64,000 bases of DNA, from contig CM057144.1 in the NCBI GenBank assembly GCA_029964075.1, positions 5,355,281 to 5,419,280 of the forward strand, written 5' to 3'. The stretch is from Patiria pectinifera. Lineage: Eukaryota; Echinodermata; Asteroidea; Valvatida; Asterinidae. Position numbers and translations under genes: made by a program. The notes beneath the pieces are model-generated. The model ran no database searches, was not told where the DNA came from, and saw only the letters and a program-made list of their open reading frames with translations. Positions 1 through 10,060 of the stretch are shown here, in pieces (positions within the stretch are counted from its first letter, which is position 1; every line of letters starts with the position of its first letter).

Positions 1-396
1 GAGTAGTCTATAATTGCCACTTGCCGTGTTAAGAAGAAGCACAGTGTGGGCATATTGACATTCTGATAATATCAACGTCCCTTATCTATAGCCAATTGCA
101 ATAAAATTGACCTAAATTCCCACTATACCTCAGGCTCAATAGTAGGGCAATGTGGGAATAATACCTATGGGTACTTTGACCTGCCCTTATCTATAGCAAA
201 TTACAACTGCCAGGGCCTAGAGTAGGAAATTTTGGAAATGTTATCAATGGGTACTTTGAAAAGCCCTTATCTAAAGCAAAACACGTCAAAATGTCTAGTA
301 TTTCTCACTTCGCTCAGGTTCTGTAGTAGGGCAATGTGGGAATATTACCAATGGGCACTTTAAACAGCCGTCTATACTATAGCAAATTACATTAAA
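1..396. repeat. Degenerate tandem repeat, about 80-105 bp period
   Basis: The segment CCCTTATCTATAGC (or a close variant) recurs near 79, 184, 265 and 368, each time followed by an AT-rich stretch and a GGGCAATGTGGGAAT-like stretch. The array resumes at 552 after the insertion at 397-538. No coding sequence is visible. Confidence 0.6.
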
Positions 397-403
397 GTTT
401 AGA

Positions 404-461
404 GTATAAGCACTCCCCTGAAGACGGTCAAGGCATACTGACCGGAACGTCGAGTTTATAC
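404..461 (+). ncRNA. Hammerhead-ribozyme-like motif (degenerate)
   Basis: CTGAAGA at 418-424 matches the CUGANGA core. It is followed by a 6-bp stem II (CGGTCA 425-430 with TGACCG 439-444) and GAA (445-447), then CGTC. An outer stem forms between GTATAA..ACTC (404-415) and GAGT-TTATAC (452-461). The base after GAA is C where A is expected, and two unpaired C sit next to the core, so this copy may not cleave. Penelope-like elements are known to carry hammerheads with a minimal stem III, which fits GAA(A)CGTC. Confidence 0.4.
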
Positions 462-465
462 CTCT

Positions 466-481
466 GGTTCTTTTCAGAACC
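466..481 (+). promoter_or_regulatory. Histone 3'-end type stem-loop, copy 1
   Basis: GGTTCT-TTTC-AGAACC makes a 6-bp stem with a 4-base UUUC loop. It fits the metazoan histone mRNA stem-loop pattern (GG/CC base, pyrimidine 5' arm, U-A closing pair, UUUC loop). No histone coding sequence is nearby. It lies 4 bases after the hammerhead-like fold. Confidence 0.6.
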
Positions 482-551
482 ATTCTCTTAGTTCAGAAAT
501 TATTCGCACATGGTGTTTCCGCAAACCTTTCATTATTTAAATTACATTAAA

Positions 552-1500
552 ATTGATCGAAATTCTCACGTTGCACTGGTTCGGTTGTAGCACAATGTTA
601 AAATTTAGGTACATTCAGATTTAGTGCAAGGGGGAATGTTGTCCGTTGCTCGTGACGTGATCTTCCTCCCGAGTTTAAAATGTAGTAATTTACGGCTGAT
701 TCCCAAAATAATTTTGTGGGTTAGGTGGTAACAAAATAAAGAACTAAAGCCAATGAATATTTAAATACCTCCCTCCAGCAGCGAATGTTTCGCAGGTGAT
801 TTTATGAAGAGTTATTGACAACATTTCCACTTCGCCGCACAGTGTTGGAATTCCCACTTTGCCCTGGGCAAATTCCGAGTTAACCCAGATTTGGAGATTC
901 CCTGTCTACATTGCGCGTGACAGCTTTAAAGGGGTTCTCTTTGTATCTCTGTTTTTTAAACTTTCAACTAGTTATTACCTCCCGGGCACGTAGCGGTGGA
1001 TATTAAATGCAGTTCCCTCCCGACAGATTTCAGCTGTGCGATGGCTCAGTATTTAACTTTAATTTTTGAAGTTGATACAAAAAAACTGCTGTTGCCACAA
1101 GGCCAGGTTTATTTAAATTTGACTCATGTTTACACGCTGTATTACTAAACAACATTGATTGGTTTATTTTTTGTGTACTCATGATGAGATAAGCCGGGTA
1201 GGAACTCGAACCCATATCTCTTCAAGTTTGAAAAGCTCTGCAAACATCTTTGCGAATGGGTAGAAGGAAACAAAGGATACAAACATTGACTTGGGAGCCT
1301 GGCACGTACGTGATTGTGGCGGAGGTTATTTGAGCACCTTTCACATCAACTATAAAGACTATTATCAAGATTGAGTTTCGGTTTTGAGCTGAGCAATTGC
1401 ATTGGAACTAGAGAGAGAAATGCATCATCCGTGCTGATCATCAAGTGATCACTTTTAAGGTAGGTATGTGATGTGCATGTTTTTTTTAGTCTGCCATTTT
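552..1500. other. Non-coding stretch, no gene recognised
   Basis: AT-rich sequence without an ORF that resembles a protein. Around 1195-1220 the minus strand has a B-box-like GGTTCGAGTTCC, but no matching tRNA fold was found. Confidence 0.5.
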
Positions 1501-1516
1501 ACACAAATTTGTTTTT

Positions 1517-2290
1517 GTCTCGCCTGAACGAAGTTCAGGGAAGAGACCATGCAATCATTTATGTCTGTACGGTTGTCCGTCCGTACTATGTAGGCCTATG
1601 TATGTGGTATTTTAGTTTTGAAAATTGGTCTCTTTTGATAAGGTGAAGTCCAGTTGAAACCAAACTTGGGTCATAGATATAACATGGTAACCTTCATATG
1701 ATAATGAATTCGTGTAAATACTTCGTTAAGTGTCCACGCTCAAAAAATCGATTTTTTTTTTTACTTTGTGGGATGAAAGGACTTTGAGAGCAAGTAACCA
1801 AAATGGACTTTTTAACCCGATATGGTTACGGGCCATTATGTGTTTTGGCCATTTTTGGGCAATTTTGAGGCTGCAAAAAATTCATTTTTTGCGTTATTTT
1901 CAAAGGTCATCAAGCCAAACTGCAAAGTAATGTCACAAAAGTAACTATATCACGACAAAGTATCATCCTTACCCTTGCTAGAAAAAAATAGAAACAATTC
2001 TTAAAAATCTCTTTTATATTATTTTCAGGTCCTATAATACAGCATGTTTTTATAAATAGCAAAACTGCATTTTGTACCCCATTTTTATCCCTCCAAAATG
2101 GCACTTGCCAAGGCACTCAGAATAATTCCCCTTCGGCTATGGTTAGTTCAGACATTGGTCTTTTCATATCATGTGAGAAAAGTTTGGGTTATTGTATAGC
2201 CTTTGTGCAACAGCGCTCCAAAAATGGTAAATTTCACAAAAACCTTAAAAAGTGTATTTTCAGTGTTTTCCTTTGTTTTTTGTAATAAAC
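1517..2290. repeat. Possible non-autonomous element starting with a hairpin
   Basis: GTCTCGCCTGAAC at 1517-1529 pairs imperfectly with GTTCAGGGAAGAGAC at 1532-1546, followed by a GTCCGTCCGTAC stretch. The layout resembles the element that starts at 51,016 (hairpin around CGAAG). The right end was not found. Confidence 0.35.
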
Positions 2291-2379
2291 TTGTATAATT
2301 GGTATTGTTCATGAATCTAACACATTCTCACAAACAGAATCAGACTGTTTATCATTTTTAGACCATTGGATGAATAGCA

Positions 2380-2960
2380 GGTAGTGTACTTCCCCCACAC
2401 CTGGGTAGGTCCCGCCCAATCCCCCTGTGCCACCAAATTTTGAACTTGTATGTTGCATAACGAAACAAATGTAAATAAATAATATGCAAATGAACACTTT
2501 AGAAATAGCATAGACTTCCTTTTCACAGCCTCCCCTTCCCCAACCACCGGGGCATTGCTTGGGGTTGAGGGTGGGGTGTGACCACCCACCAATAACTTGG
2601 CATTGTTGGTACAATCATTGTCACATGGGCAAAACTCATATGATTGCAAGCCGCAATGAATAATAGTGGCCATATCCATTGTCCTCTGATTGATGTGCAC
2701 CATTATTCAAATGATGTCCAGTCCTCCCCTCCCAGCTAGGCCCCGCCCCTTCCCTTGCCACCAAATTCAGCTTTTGATTTCTGCATGTATTTGCCTAAAT
2801 TTAATTGTAAATACTAAACATCAATTTGCAAGTGAACCTTTTACAATCTACACCAACAGCCGTCTCACAGATAGCCCCTTCCTCTGCCACCCCCACTCCA
2901 GAAGCTCAAAGAGAACCACGCCTTCCCCCCTCCCAACAAGTCAACAAGTACAATTTTGTT
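2380..2960. repeat. Two diverged direct repeats, about 328-bp period
   Basis: C-rich stretches with GCCACCAAATT occur at about 2429 and 2757, each followed by an AT-rich part containing TAAATA and then a second C-rich stretch. The long minus-strand ORFs here are by-products of the C-rich repeats. Confidence 0.45.
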
Positions 2961-4789
2961 GAGATTACATACATGCATATGGCCTTGGGGAAAGTCTGAA
3001 TTATGTACGGTGGCTTTTTTACAACACGGGGCAGCTAGAAATGTCCGAAAAGCGAGGAGGAGAAGGGTGTGTATGTCGCGGGGGTGGGAAGGGTGATCTG
3101 GAAACACGCATGTACGCTGTACACATTTGTTGATATTGCAAGTTACTTTGGAATTATAGTAAAAGGTGTGGTGAACAAAATGACGTTTATTTTATTATTT
3201 TCAAAACGGAAAAGATCTGTCGATTTAGAGAGCAACTAACTCTTATTTGTTTATATTGAAATACAAGTACTTTAAAACAAGGATCACTCCAGTGAAAGCT
3301 CCGAGAGAACACAGCATCAATTTGATTGCATGAATTTCACTCTGACTTGACTGGGCTATATACATGTAGTTAGGGTCTGAAGTATTTTTCTAGTGGAAGT
3401 GTCCTCCAAATTTGTATTTGCCTAATCAACATGAAATTTTGTGGCACCAAATACACTTCTGTCATTTTGTCTGTAGTGTGTTTATTATTACCATGGCAAC
3501 CGTTGTAAAGACATTGGTGCTCATAAACTAAAGTAAAAAATACTTCCATTCTCAAAGACTATCACGGAAGTATTATCCTAGGACTGAAATTCATGGCTAT
3601 ATAATTAACAACAACATATGCTCAGTATGTATAACGTGGCCGCCATTGGTGCGAGAAGCGTATGTAATTTTCACCTTTCAATCTGTACCATTTTCTTTGT
3701 TTTGATCTACGTTTCTGATAGTTATTACATGAATCAATTGCAGAGCATTAAATAACATCACCACAATTGTGTATATTTACTTTAGTTTTGCCGATTCGGG
3801 TTGAAGACCCACACATTTTTGGAATAAAATCAGTAAGTATATAGTCCATATGGCAGTGACAATGGATGCATACAAGTGCTTGACTGGGATGAATGTTTAC
3901 ACAAAAATACAGAAATTATGCCCAAAATGTTATCTAGACAAGAGTTTGGAAAAATATATAAAAAAAACACCTCTAGTGGTAACCACAATGGAACCGAGAA
4001 TGTCATATTATAGAGTAATGGTGAACCAATATTTTCCTGCCAAATCGGTTGTAGGAAAATCGGTCAAAGTATAAGCAAATCAACATGGGATCACAGTGTG
4101 CTGTACCCCTCCCTTTCAGAAAAAAACAACAACCCAAATACCCGCCAGAAAGGGTTAAAATCTTTAAGCACTTTTGGTTCGGTGGGGAAGTTGATATTTT
4201 TTTCTAATTAACACATCAACAAAAAATGTCCTGCTTGTATACAAAAAACCCTGTAATTTATAAGCACCAATACATTTAGATTGCTTGCCATGTAACAATG
4301 GATGCACCACAGAAGTGTGGCCATGTTGACTGCTGATGACAGTTTGGAAGAGACTCGAAATGTCATGCTGATTACGAAATAACGATTTTGGAGGGCATAG
4401 CAGCACCCACAACGGTACTATATTCGACTTTATATGTGCTTGATCTGACTATATTTATACGTTCAATTCAATCAATCAAAATAGAGGCCATTTTGAGTTT
4501 TAACTAGAGTGATAGTTGTTTTAAAGTACATGTATTTTAATATGAAAATATGAGATATTTGCTCTCGTAATCGCCTTATCACTTCTCTGTATTGAAAATA
4601 TAGTAAAATAAATGAAATTTTGTTCAAAAAAATTACAGCACCATGTACATGTATCCATATTCCCCCCCCCCTGCGCTTTCCAATATTCCAAACCACTCCC
4701 ACGTTGACAAAAAAAATAGCCAAACCTACATAGTGCATATAAATATGTGGACTTTCCGCAAGGCAATATGTAACCTTAACAATATTATT
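2961..4789. other. Non-coding stretch, no gene recognised
   Basis: No ORF with domain character, no clear terminal inverted repeats and no RNA gene were seen. Confidence 0.45.
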
Positions 4790-4972
4790 AACTATACGGT
4801 TTTCACCAAACGATTGGTCAAGGTAACCAATATGTCGCAACCCAAAAAAATGGTTACCAGTTGACCAACCGATGGGTTAAGATCTAACCAAATTAGTAGT
4901 TATGACAACCAAAAGTAGCGTGACATACAAATAAATTTGGTTATTTTTAACTGATTGGTTTTTGAGTGTATA
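4790..4972 (+). mobile_element. Fragment of the TTGGTTA-rich DNA element
   Basis: In reverse orientation this matches 11,148-11,320 over most of its length (for example GATTGGTCAAGGTAACCAATA). It ends in TTTTTGAGTGTA, equivalent to the TTTTTAGAGTG terminus of the longer copy. Confidence 0.6.
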
Positions 4973-5341
4973 AATGCGTCGGGAGAACAAAAAACAATTT
5001 GAGCCACTGAGGACAGCTGCTCAACTGTGATCCTTAACATATTCCTTGTCAAAAAAAATGTTGAGGAAAAAGTACTTTTTTTATATTTTTAACCAGGCTT
5101 TTCCGCCCTCTAAAAGGGTTACGATACGCCTACACACAAATATAATTCGAAATTAATAATTTCGCAAAAATAGCATTCGAATTCACCTTGATAGTGGCCA
5201 ATTTGAAGCGAAGTAGCGCCCTGCTTTCATTCCCGTGGTTCGTATTAGATTTCAGGCGTTCAAATTTGTTTTAAGATCTGACATTTTCATGTGTAGCACA
5301 TCCTAAATTGAAGTTATGTCATTCGGTTTAAGTGATCATTC

Positions 5342-5517
5342 AATACGGGCGATTCCCAATAGTGTGCCTCCAAGAATTTGCAACGCGTTGGCCAATCACA
5401 ATGCGCAAAATCTGTCGACCCAATGCGCGTTTGGAAAAGGTCGACTGATTTCGCGCATTGTGATTGGCCAACGCGTTGCAAACTCTTGGAGGCGCACTAT
5501 TGGGAATCGCCCGTATT
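5342..5517. mobile_element. Near-perfect snap-back palindrome (hairpin MITE)
   Basis: Arms of about 79 bp (5342-5420 and 5439-5517) are inverted copies with very few mismatches, separated by an 18-base loop. The outer ends are AATACGGGCGATTCCCAAT and its complement. Each arm holds a CCAAT box and GCGCATTGTG. No clear target duplication was seen. Confidence 0.75.
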
Positions 5518-6324
5518 TAGCAGTTGGTTTGGTTAAGGGTTATTTGCATGAGATTTTTGTTATCGTTTTCATTTCCACGCATTCTATTTAGCACTTTTTT
5601 CTTTCCAAAATACAAGTCAACGAAGGTATACGATGCGAGTCTTTAATTTCGTTCACCTTTTCATTATTTCTGCTTCATAGCGTGGTCAATTTTTGTGTTT
5701 CTGGCCCCTCCTCTTGTCAGGTTTTCCCGTCTGCCAGATCTCAGATACGTTGCTACAATTTAGCTGGCAGTAGATATCTTTTTATGCCAAGATTGTCTGT
5801 AAGTTCAAGATAGTTTGGGGCATCAAATGACGGTCTACAATTGAAATTTTCTTGTAACGCCCATGAGCTGGCATATTGATATTTCTCGAGCTTCAATCTA
5901 ACAGTTTGCATGGTGATCAGAGTAGTGGCAGAGCCTTGTGGGAGACAGGTTTTTATATCTATATTTCCAAATTGGAACAAAAGCACTTAATCATCTTATT
6001 CTAACAAACGACTTAACGACAGAGATATATTTCGAATTAGTTTGCTTACTTTTCACATTTGCTTGCTTAATGATCAATTCGAATACCAAATGTACGCAGC
6101 ATGGAAGCTCCGGCGAATTTGTATGCTCGTTTGTGCATTTTAAATTGGAATGCCCTATCGTTGAAATTGCATGATTAAAATGTGAAATTGCATGCTTCTA
6201 ATGTGAAATTGATTGGTGGTTTTAGGTAATTGAATGTTGATCTCAACGGGCATTCAAAGTCGTGCAGAAACGGGTGATTGCTCGCCGAAATGAGGGCGCT
6301 CTTCAACATGGTGGTTTTGTTATT
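5518..6324. other. Non-coding stretch before the LINE
   Basis: No gene recognised. A short word, ATGTGAAATTG, is repeated around 6179-6215. The LINE 5' end probably lies in 6250-6500 but could not be placed. Confidence 0.4.
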
Positions 6325-6507
6325 TTAGCTCTCCTCTTGCCTTGAAAAAAAGGCTGAGTTTTTAGCCTCTATTGAACAAGTTTTCCCAATTATTTTCATA
6401 GTATTGGGCTCTGTAGTTTTTCTACATCGTTTGTACTTCATTTTGGAAGTTTTAGCTGCGGTCTTTGCCTGGATGTCAATGGATTTGGATCTGATGATAA
6501 GCCACCT

Positions 6508-9500
6508 ATGAAATTCAATATGGTGTCCATCCATCTTTTCCCACTTATTCTCGGGATATGTGTGCTTACAAGCTGGGGATCATCAGCTGGACTCGTATTT
6601 CAGTGCTACGGTGATGAGGACTCGGATATCACCCCTCTACTTTCAGCTGTATTGCCTGGATGGATTGAGCACTACGCCAACCATGCAAATCGCCGTTTTC
6701 ATGGCCGCCCAGTAAGTCGATACTCAAACTCAATAAGTACCTTACACGTCGACCATTGCACTGTACCATGCCAGTTATTATGGAGGATTACCCTGGGTGG
6801 TGATATTCATGCTAATCCTGGCCCTGAGGATCAAGATGGCTTGAACGCTCCCCCATCGCCTATCCCTGAAGCTACGCAACAACCAGGTACATCCAATAAA
6901 CATGTTACAGGTTTGATCTTCAATGCAAGGAGTCTCAGAAATAAACTGAACGAGCTGCGTTTGCTTCTCGAATCTACTGCACCTGACATCCTGGGTATTA
7001 CAGAAACATGGCTGACATCTGATGATATTTCAGTGGAACCTATCCTTCAACAATACGACTATATCACATTTAGACGTGATCGTAACTGTGGCCGGCGTAG
7101 AGGTGGAGGAGTTCTGATTGGTGTCAAAGCCTGCCTGAGTCCTTGCCACGTCCCTGAACTTGAACATGCTGATCTCGAAATTTCCTGCGTGGAAATTACA
7201 CTCAAAAGGAGTAAGTGGCTACTCTGTGTCGTGTACAGACCGCCTAATTCAACTGCCGACTACTGGGATAAATTCCAGACAGCTATAGATGATATACACC
7301 TGGCCACCTCAAGTCATCAGGGAGTCATTGTCACCGGTGACTTCAATGTGAACTGGGCTAACCCTGATACAACCAACATGCAAAACCTCACACGCATTGT
7401 CTCAGCTATGGGCTTAATTCAGCTCATTGATGTACCTACACGCCAATGTTCACACGAACCAGCCAATGGAACCATCATCGACCTTGTCTTTACAAATCAA
7501 CACATCCTAGTCAACAATGTATCAACTTGTCCTAATCCTGTGGGGAGTGACCACCACGCCGTTGGCTTCCACATCAAGTGCAGTAAGACTCAGCCACCAA
7601 GATCCACCATGAGACAGTTTTTATCCTTTAAACATGCCGATCTTGAACATTTTAATACATTGCTTGATTTGGCGCCATGGGACCTTTTTATGAACAGCAT
7701 GCCTGACATAAATTCTGCATGGGATGGGTTCCTAGATCTCTTTGAAGCTGCAGTACGAGATGCAATTCCACGTAAAAGACAGCGTTCAAGGAGATCTAGT
7801 CCCTGGATTGATGACCATATTAAAAGTATGGTTGTTAAAAAACGTAGGGCCTTTAAGCTTGCCAAGCGAACTGGGTCGGATGAGCACTGGCATGCCTATA
7901 AGAAAATTCGGAATGAGGTTAAAAGTGCTGTTAATATTTCCTATACCAGACATGTTGACCAGCTTTTTCGTTCTGAGAATGATAACAAAAAAAGATTCTT
8001 CTCCTTTGTTCGTAGCCAGAGGAAAACACCGTGTCCCTCTGTCATGAATAATCATGGTGAGATTGTGCATAAGCCTGAAGTGATTTCCACAATGTTTGGG
8101 GATTACTTTAACTCCGTTTTTGTTCCAGGAGATTCAGAGCTTCCTGATACTCCTCCCACGTGTCAATTCCCACTCCCACCTGTCAGTGCCACAATCAGAA
8201 GTGGCGATATTCAACGAATTATCGATCATTTGTCCAATGATAAATCCCCGGGACCTGACAATATCACGCCCCGGCTGTTAAAATCATGCTCGGCGATAAT
8301 CTCACCTATTCTTCGTGACCTGTTTTGTATATCCTTGTCACAAGGCAAGCTTCCTACTCTTTGGAAAAGGGCAAATATCACCCCAATTTTTAAGTCTGGT
8401 GACACAGGCTTGATCTGTAACTACCGTCCCATCGCATTGACTTCGGTGGTTTGTAAAATCATGGAATCCACTCTTGCCAATGCCATAACTTCCCATGTCA
8501 CAAATCATTTGCTTTTGTCATCCAAGCAGCATGGGTTTGTAAAAGGGCGATCCTGTGTGACTCAGCTTCTGAATGTTACCAACAATTGGCTAACCATTCT
8601 TGATAAACCTAGTCCACCCAAAATTGACGCCGTTTTTCTCGATTTTGCAAAGGCCTTTGATGTAATGCCTCATGACATTCTACTTCAAAAGCTAGCTTGT
8701 CAATACAATATTACTGGCAATGTTTGGAAGTGGATTAAGTCTTTCATCTCAGGTCGTTATCAGCGGGTTCTGTACAAAGGTAGCTTTTCACCCTGGCTTC
8801 CAGTATCATCAGGAGTACCCCAGGGTAGTGTCTTAGGGCCGCTTTTGTTCAACTTATTTATTAATGACCTTCCCTCATGTACTTCTTCTGCCTGTCTATT
8901 GTTTGCAGATGATACATTATTATTCAGACCTATATCTTGCCAACAGGATGAACGTATTTTACAGGAGGATCTTAACCAAATCCACAGGTGGTGTGTAGAC
9001 AACAGGATGAATCTAAATATTAAGAAAACGAAAGTTATGCGTATAACTTGTTCTAGAAATCCCGGTGTTCCTACGTATAATATTAATAATTCTCCTCTTG
9101 ATGTTGTCGCAAATTACAAATATCTGGGTGTTTTTTTAAACAGTAAATTGACTTGGAATGATCACGTGAACTATGTTGTTTCTAAGGCCAACAAAATGTT
9201 GGGCTTCATATTTAGTGTTGCCAAGGACATATCTCAGGAGGCCAAATTAGCACTCTACAAGGCCTTGGTTTTACCCATTTTAGAATATGGTCAGCCAGTG
9301 TGGCACATTCATAATAATAATCTCATTGATAAGATTGAAAGTGTTCAGCGTCGCGCTACAAGAATGATCTTAAAACAGAGAAGAATGGAAATGAACTACA
9401 CTGACCAACTGAATCTTTTAAATTGGTCCTCTCTTGTGGCACGACGCAAGTTCCTTTTAATCTCATATGTCATGAAAGCACTGTATGGCCTCATTACTTG

Positions 9501-9720
9501 TAACATTGTTAGACACGGCATTGTGGTCAACGGTCGACACACTGAAACAGTGCGGTTTTGTCATCTTAGAGCTCGCACACAAAGACTTCACGGCTCTGCA
9601 GTGAATGTGTTTGCTCGTGAATGGGACGAGCTACCGGAATCTCTGAGGTCTGGCGTCGTTGAAATGTCATTAAATAGCTGGATCAATTCCCTAAGATGCC
9701 ACCTCTGCCGACCACAGTAA
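6508..9720 (+). CDS. LINE ORF: 2A-like leader, AP endonuclease, reverse transcriptase
   Basis: 1070 codons without a stop. Residues 5-28 are hydrophobic and signal-peptide-like. Residues 98-106 read GDIHANPGP, a variant of the 2A ribosome-skipping motif, which would release a leader of about 105 residues. The endonuclease spans about 132-360 with N139, E166, Y243, D278/N280 and S347-D348-H349 visible at the expected places. RT covers about 580-860: NYRPIALTS, GVPQGSVLGPLLF and FADD at 799-802 (catalytic aspartates present). The C-terminal thumb-like part contains LEYGQPVWH. Known family function is target-primed reverse transcription. The start could be M1 or M5; M5 gives the cleaner leader. 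All catalytic residues being present suggests a young, possibly active copy. Confidence 0.9.
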   Translation: MKFNMVSIHLFPLILGICVLTSWGSSAGLVFQCYGDEDSDITPLLSAVLPGWIEHYANHANRRFHGRPVSRYSNSISTLHVDHCTVPCQLLWRITLGGDIHANPGPEDQDGLNAPPSPIPEATQQPGTSNKHVTGLIFNARSLRNKLNELRLLLESTAPDILGITETWLTSDDISVEPILQQYDYITFRRDRNCGRRRGGGVLIGVKACLSPCHVPELEHADLEISCVEITLKRSKWLLCVVYRPPNSTADYWDKFQTAIDDIHLATSSHQGVIVTGDFNVNWANPDTTNMQNLTRIVSAMGLIQLIDVPTRQCSHEPANGTIIDLVFTNQHILVNNVSTCPNPVGSDHHAVGFHIKCSKTQPPRSTMRQFLSFKHADLEHFNTLLDLAPWDLFMNSMPDINSAWDGFLDLFEAAVRDAIPRKRQRSRRSSPWIDDHIKSMVVKKRRAFKLAKRTGSDEHWHAYKKIRNEVKSAVNISYTRHVDQLFRSENDNKKRFFSFVRSQRKTPCPSVMNNHGEIVHKPEVISTMFGDYFNSVFVPGDSELPDTPPTCQFPLPPVSATIRSGDIQRIIDHLSNDKSPGPDNITPRLLKSCSAIISPILRDLFCISLSQGKLPTLWKRANITPIFKSGDTGLICNYRPIALTSVVCKIMESTLANAITSHVTNHLLLSSKQHGFVKGRSCVTQLLNVTNNWLTILDKPSPPKIDAVFLDFAKAFDVMPHDILLQKLACQYNITGNVWKWIKSFISGRYQRVLYKGSFSPWLPVSSGVPQGSVLGPLLFNLFINDLPSCTSSACLLFADDTLLFRPISCQQDERILQEDLNQIHRWCVDNRMNLNIKKTKVMRITCSRNPGVPTYNINNSPLDVVANYKYLGVFLNSKLTWNDHVNYVVSKANKMLGFIFSVAKDISQEAKLALYKALVLPILEYGQPVWHIHNNNLIDKIESVQRRATRMILKQRRMEMNYTDQLNLLNWSSLVARRKFLLISYVMKALYGLITCNIVRHGIVVNGRHTETVRFCHLRARTQRLHGSAVNVFAREWDELPESLRSGVVEMSLNSWINSLRCHLCRPQ
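6799..6825 (+). promoter_or_regulatory. 2A-like ribosome-skipping motif
   Basis: Encodes GDIHANPGP (residues 98-106), preceded by LLWRITLG. The NPGP core is intact; the usual E of D(V/I)ExNPGP is H. 2A-like sequences are documented in echinoderm and amphioxus non-LTR elements, sometimes behind signal-like leaders. Activity of the H variant is not known from sequence alone. Confidence 0.65.
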
Positions 9721-9819
9721 CTGTACTTGGTCCTTTTAGTTCTCTGTGTATTTTTAACTGGGGGGGGGGTGACATTTTTTCTCATCTCTTGCTTTATAGT
9801 GAAAAGGGTTTCGGATGGC

Positions 9820-9903
9820 GCCGTGTGGAGGGAGATCTCTTCTTGAAAACCGGTTCTTTTCAGAACCATACTTCTTCCAGGAAGAGATTTCTTTCCACAT
9901 GGC
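9820..9903 (+). promoter_or_regulatory. Histone-type stem-loop with downstream purine box (copy 3)
   Basis: GGTTCT-TTTC-AGAACC at 9852-9867 is followed after 10 bases by CAGGAAGAGA (9878-9887), similar to the sea urchin histone downstream element CAAGAAAGA that pairs with U7 snRNA. Flanks 9820-9851 and 9868-9903 form a larger imperfect inverted repeat around the loop. Confidence 0.5.
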
Positions 9904-9989
9904 ATTGCCCGTGATTCTGTCCACTTTAATGCCAGTTGCCATGCATAGCTTCAAGGCGTATATCGTTTGTTTAATAGGTTTTTTTTATC

Positions 9990-10060
9990 ATTTCGGTTTG
10001 CAGTAACACCATGTGGTGATAACTGCTGCTCAGCAGATGTTTAGTTCTGAAAAGAACTTG
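9990..10060 (-). repeat. Stem-loop family copy 4, reverse strand
   Basis: On the minus strand AGTTCT-TTTC-AGAACT (10,043-10,058) is followed by a segment containing CACATGGTGTTACTGCAAACC (20-base core), matching copies 1 and 2. It faces copy 3 convergently. Confidence 0.55.

Larger units (their letters stand above)
397..538 (+). mobile_element. 142-bp insertion with hammerhead-like fold and histone-type stem-loop (copy 1)
   Basis: The insertion interrupts the tandem repeat and is bounded by a perfect 13-bp target duplication, AAATTACATTAAA, at 384-396 and 539-551. It holds a hammerhead-like core (404-461) and a stem-loop (466-481), then a stretch shared with copy 2 at 29,857 (CACATGGTGTTTCCGCAAACC-like). 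Variable-length target duplications and 5'-truncated relatives suggest a retroelement 3' end, possibly Penelope-like; that class is inference. Confidence 0.65.

Noticed and set aside
466-481. A nearby histone gene
   Set aside because: The stem-loop would suggest one, but no histone-fold coding sequence exists anywhere in the window.
1190-1290. tRNA-like B-box on the minus strand
   Set aside because: No acceptor stem or anticodon arm could be folded; at most a worn SINE head.
2309-2703. 101- and 128-codon reverse ORFs
   Set aside because: Caused by a C-rich repeat duplicated at 2.7 kb; composition is not protein-like.
7590-8070. Antisense and shifted ORFs inside the LINE
   Set aside because: Shadows of the 1070-codon ORF.
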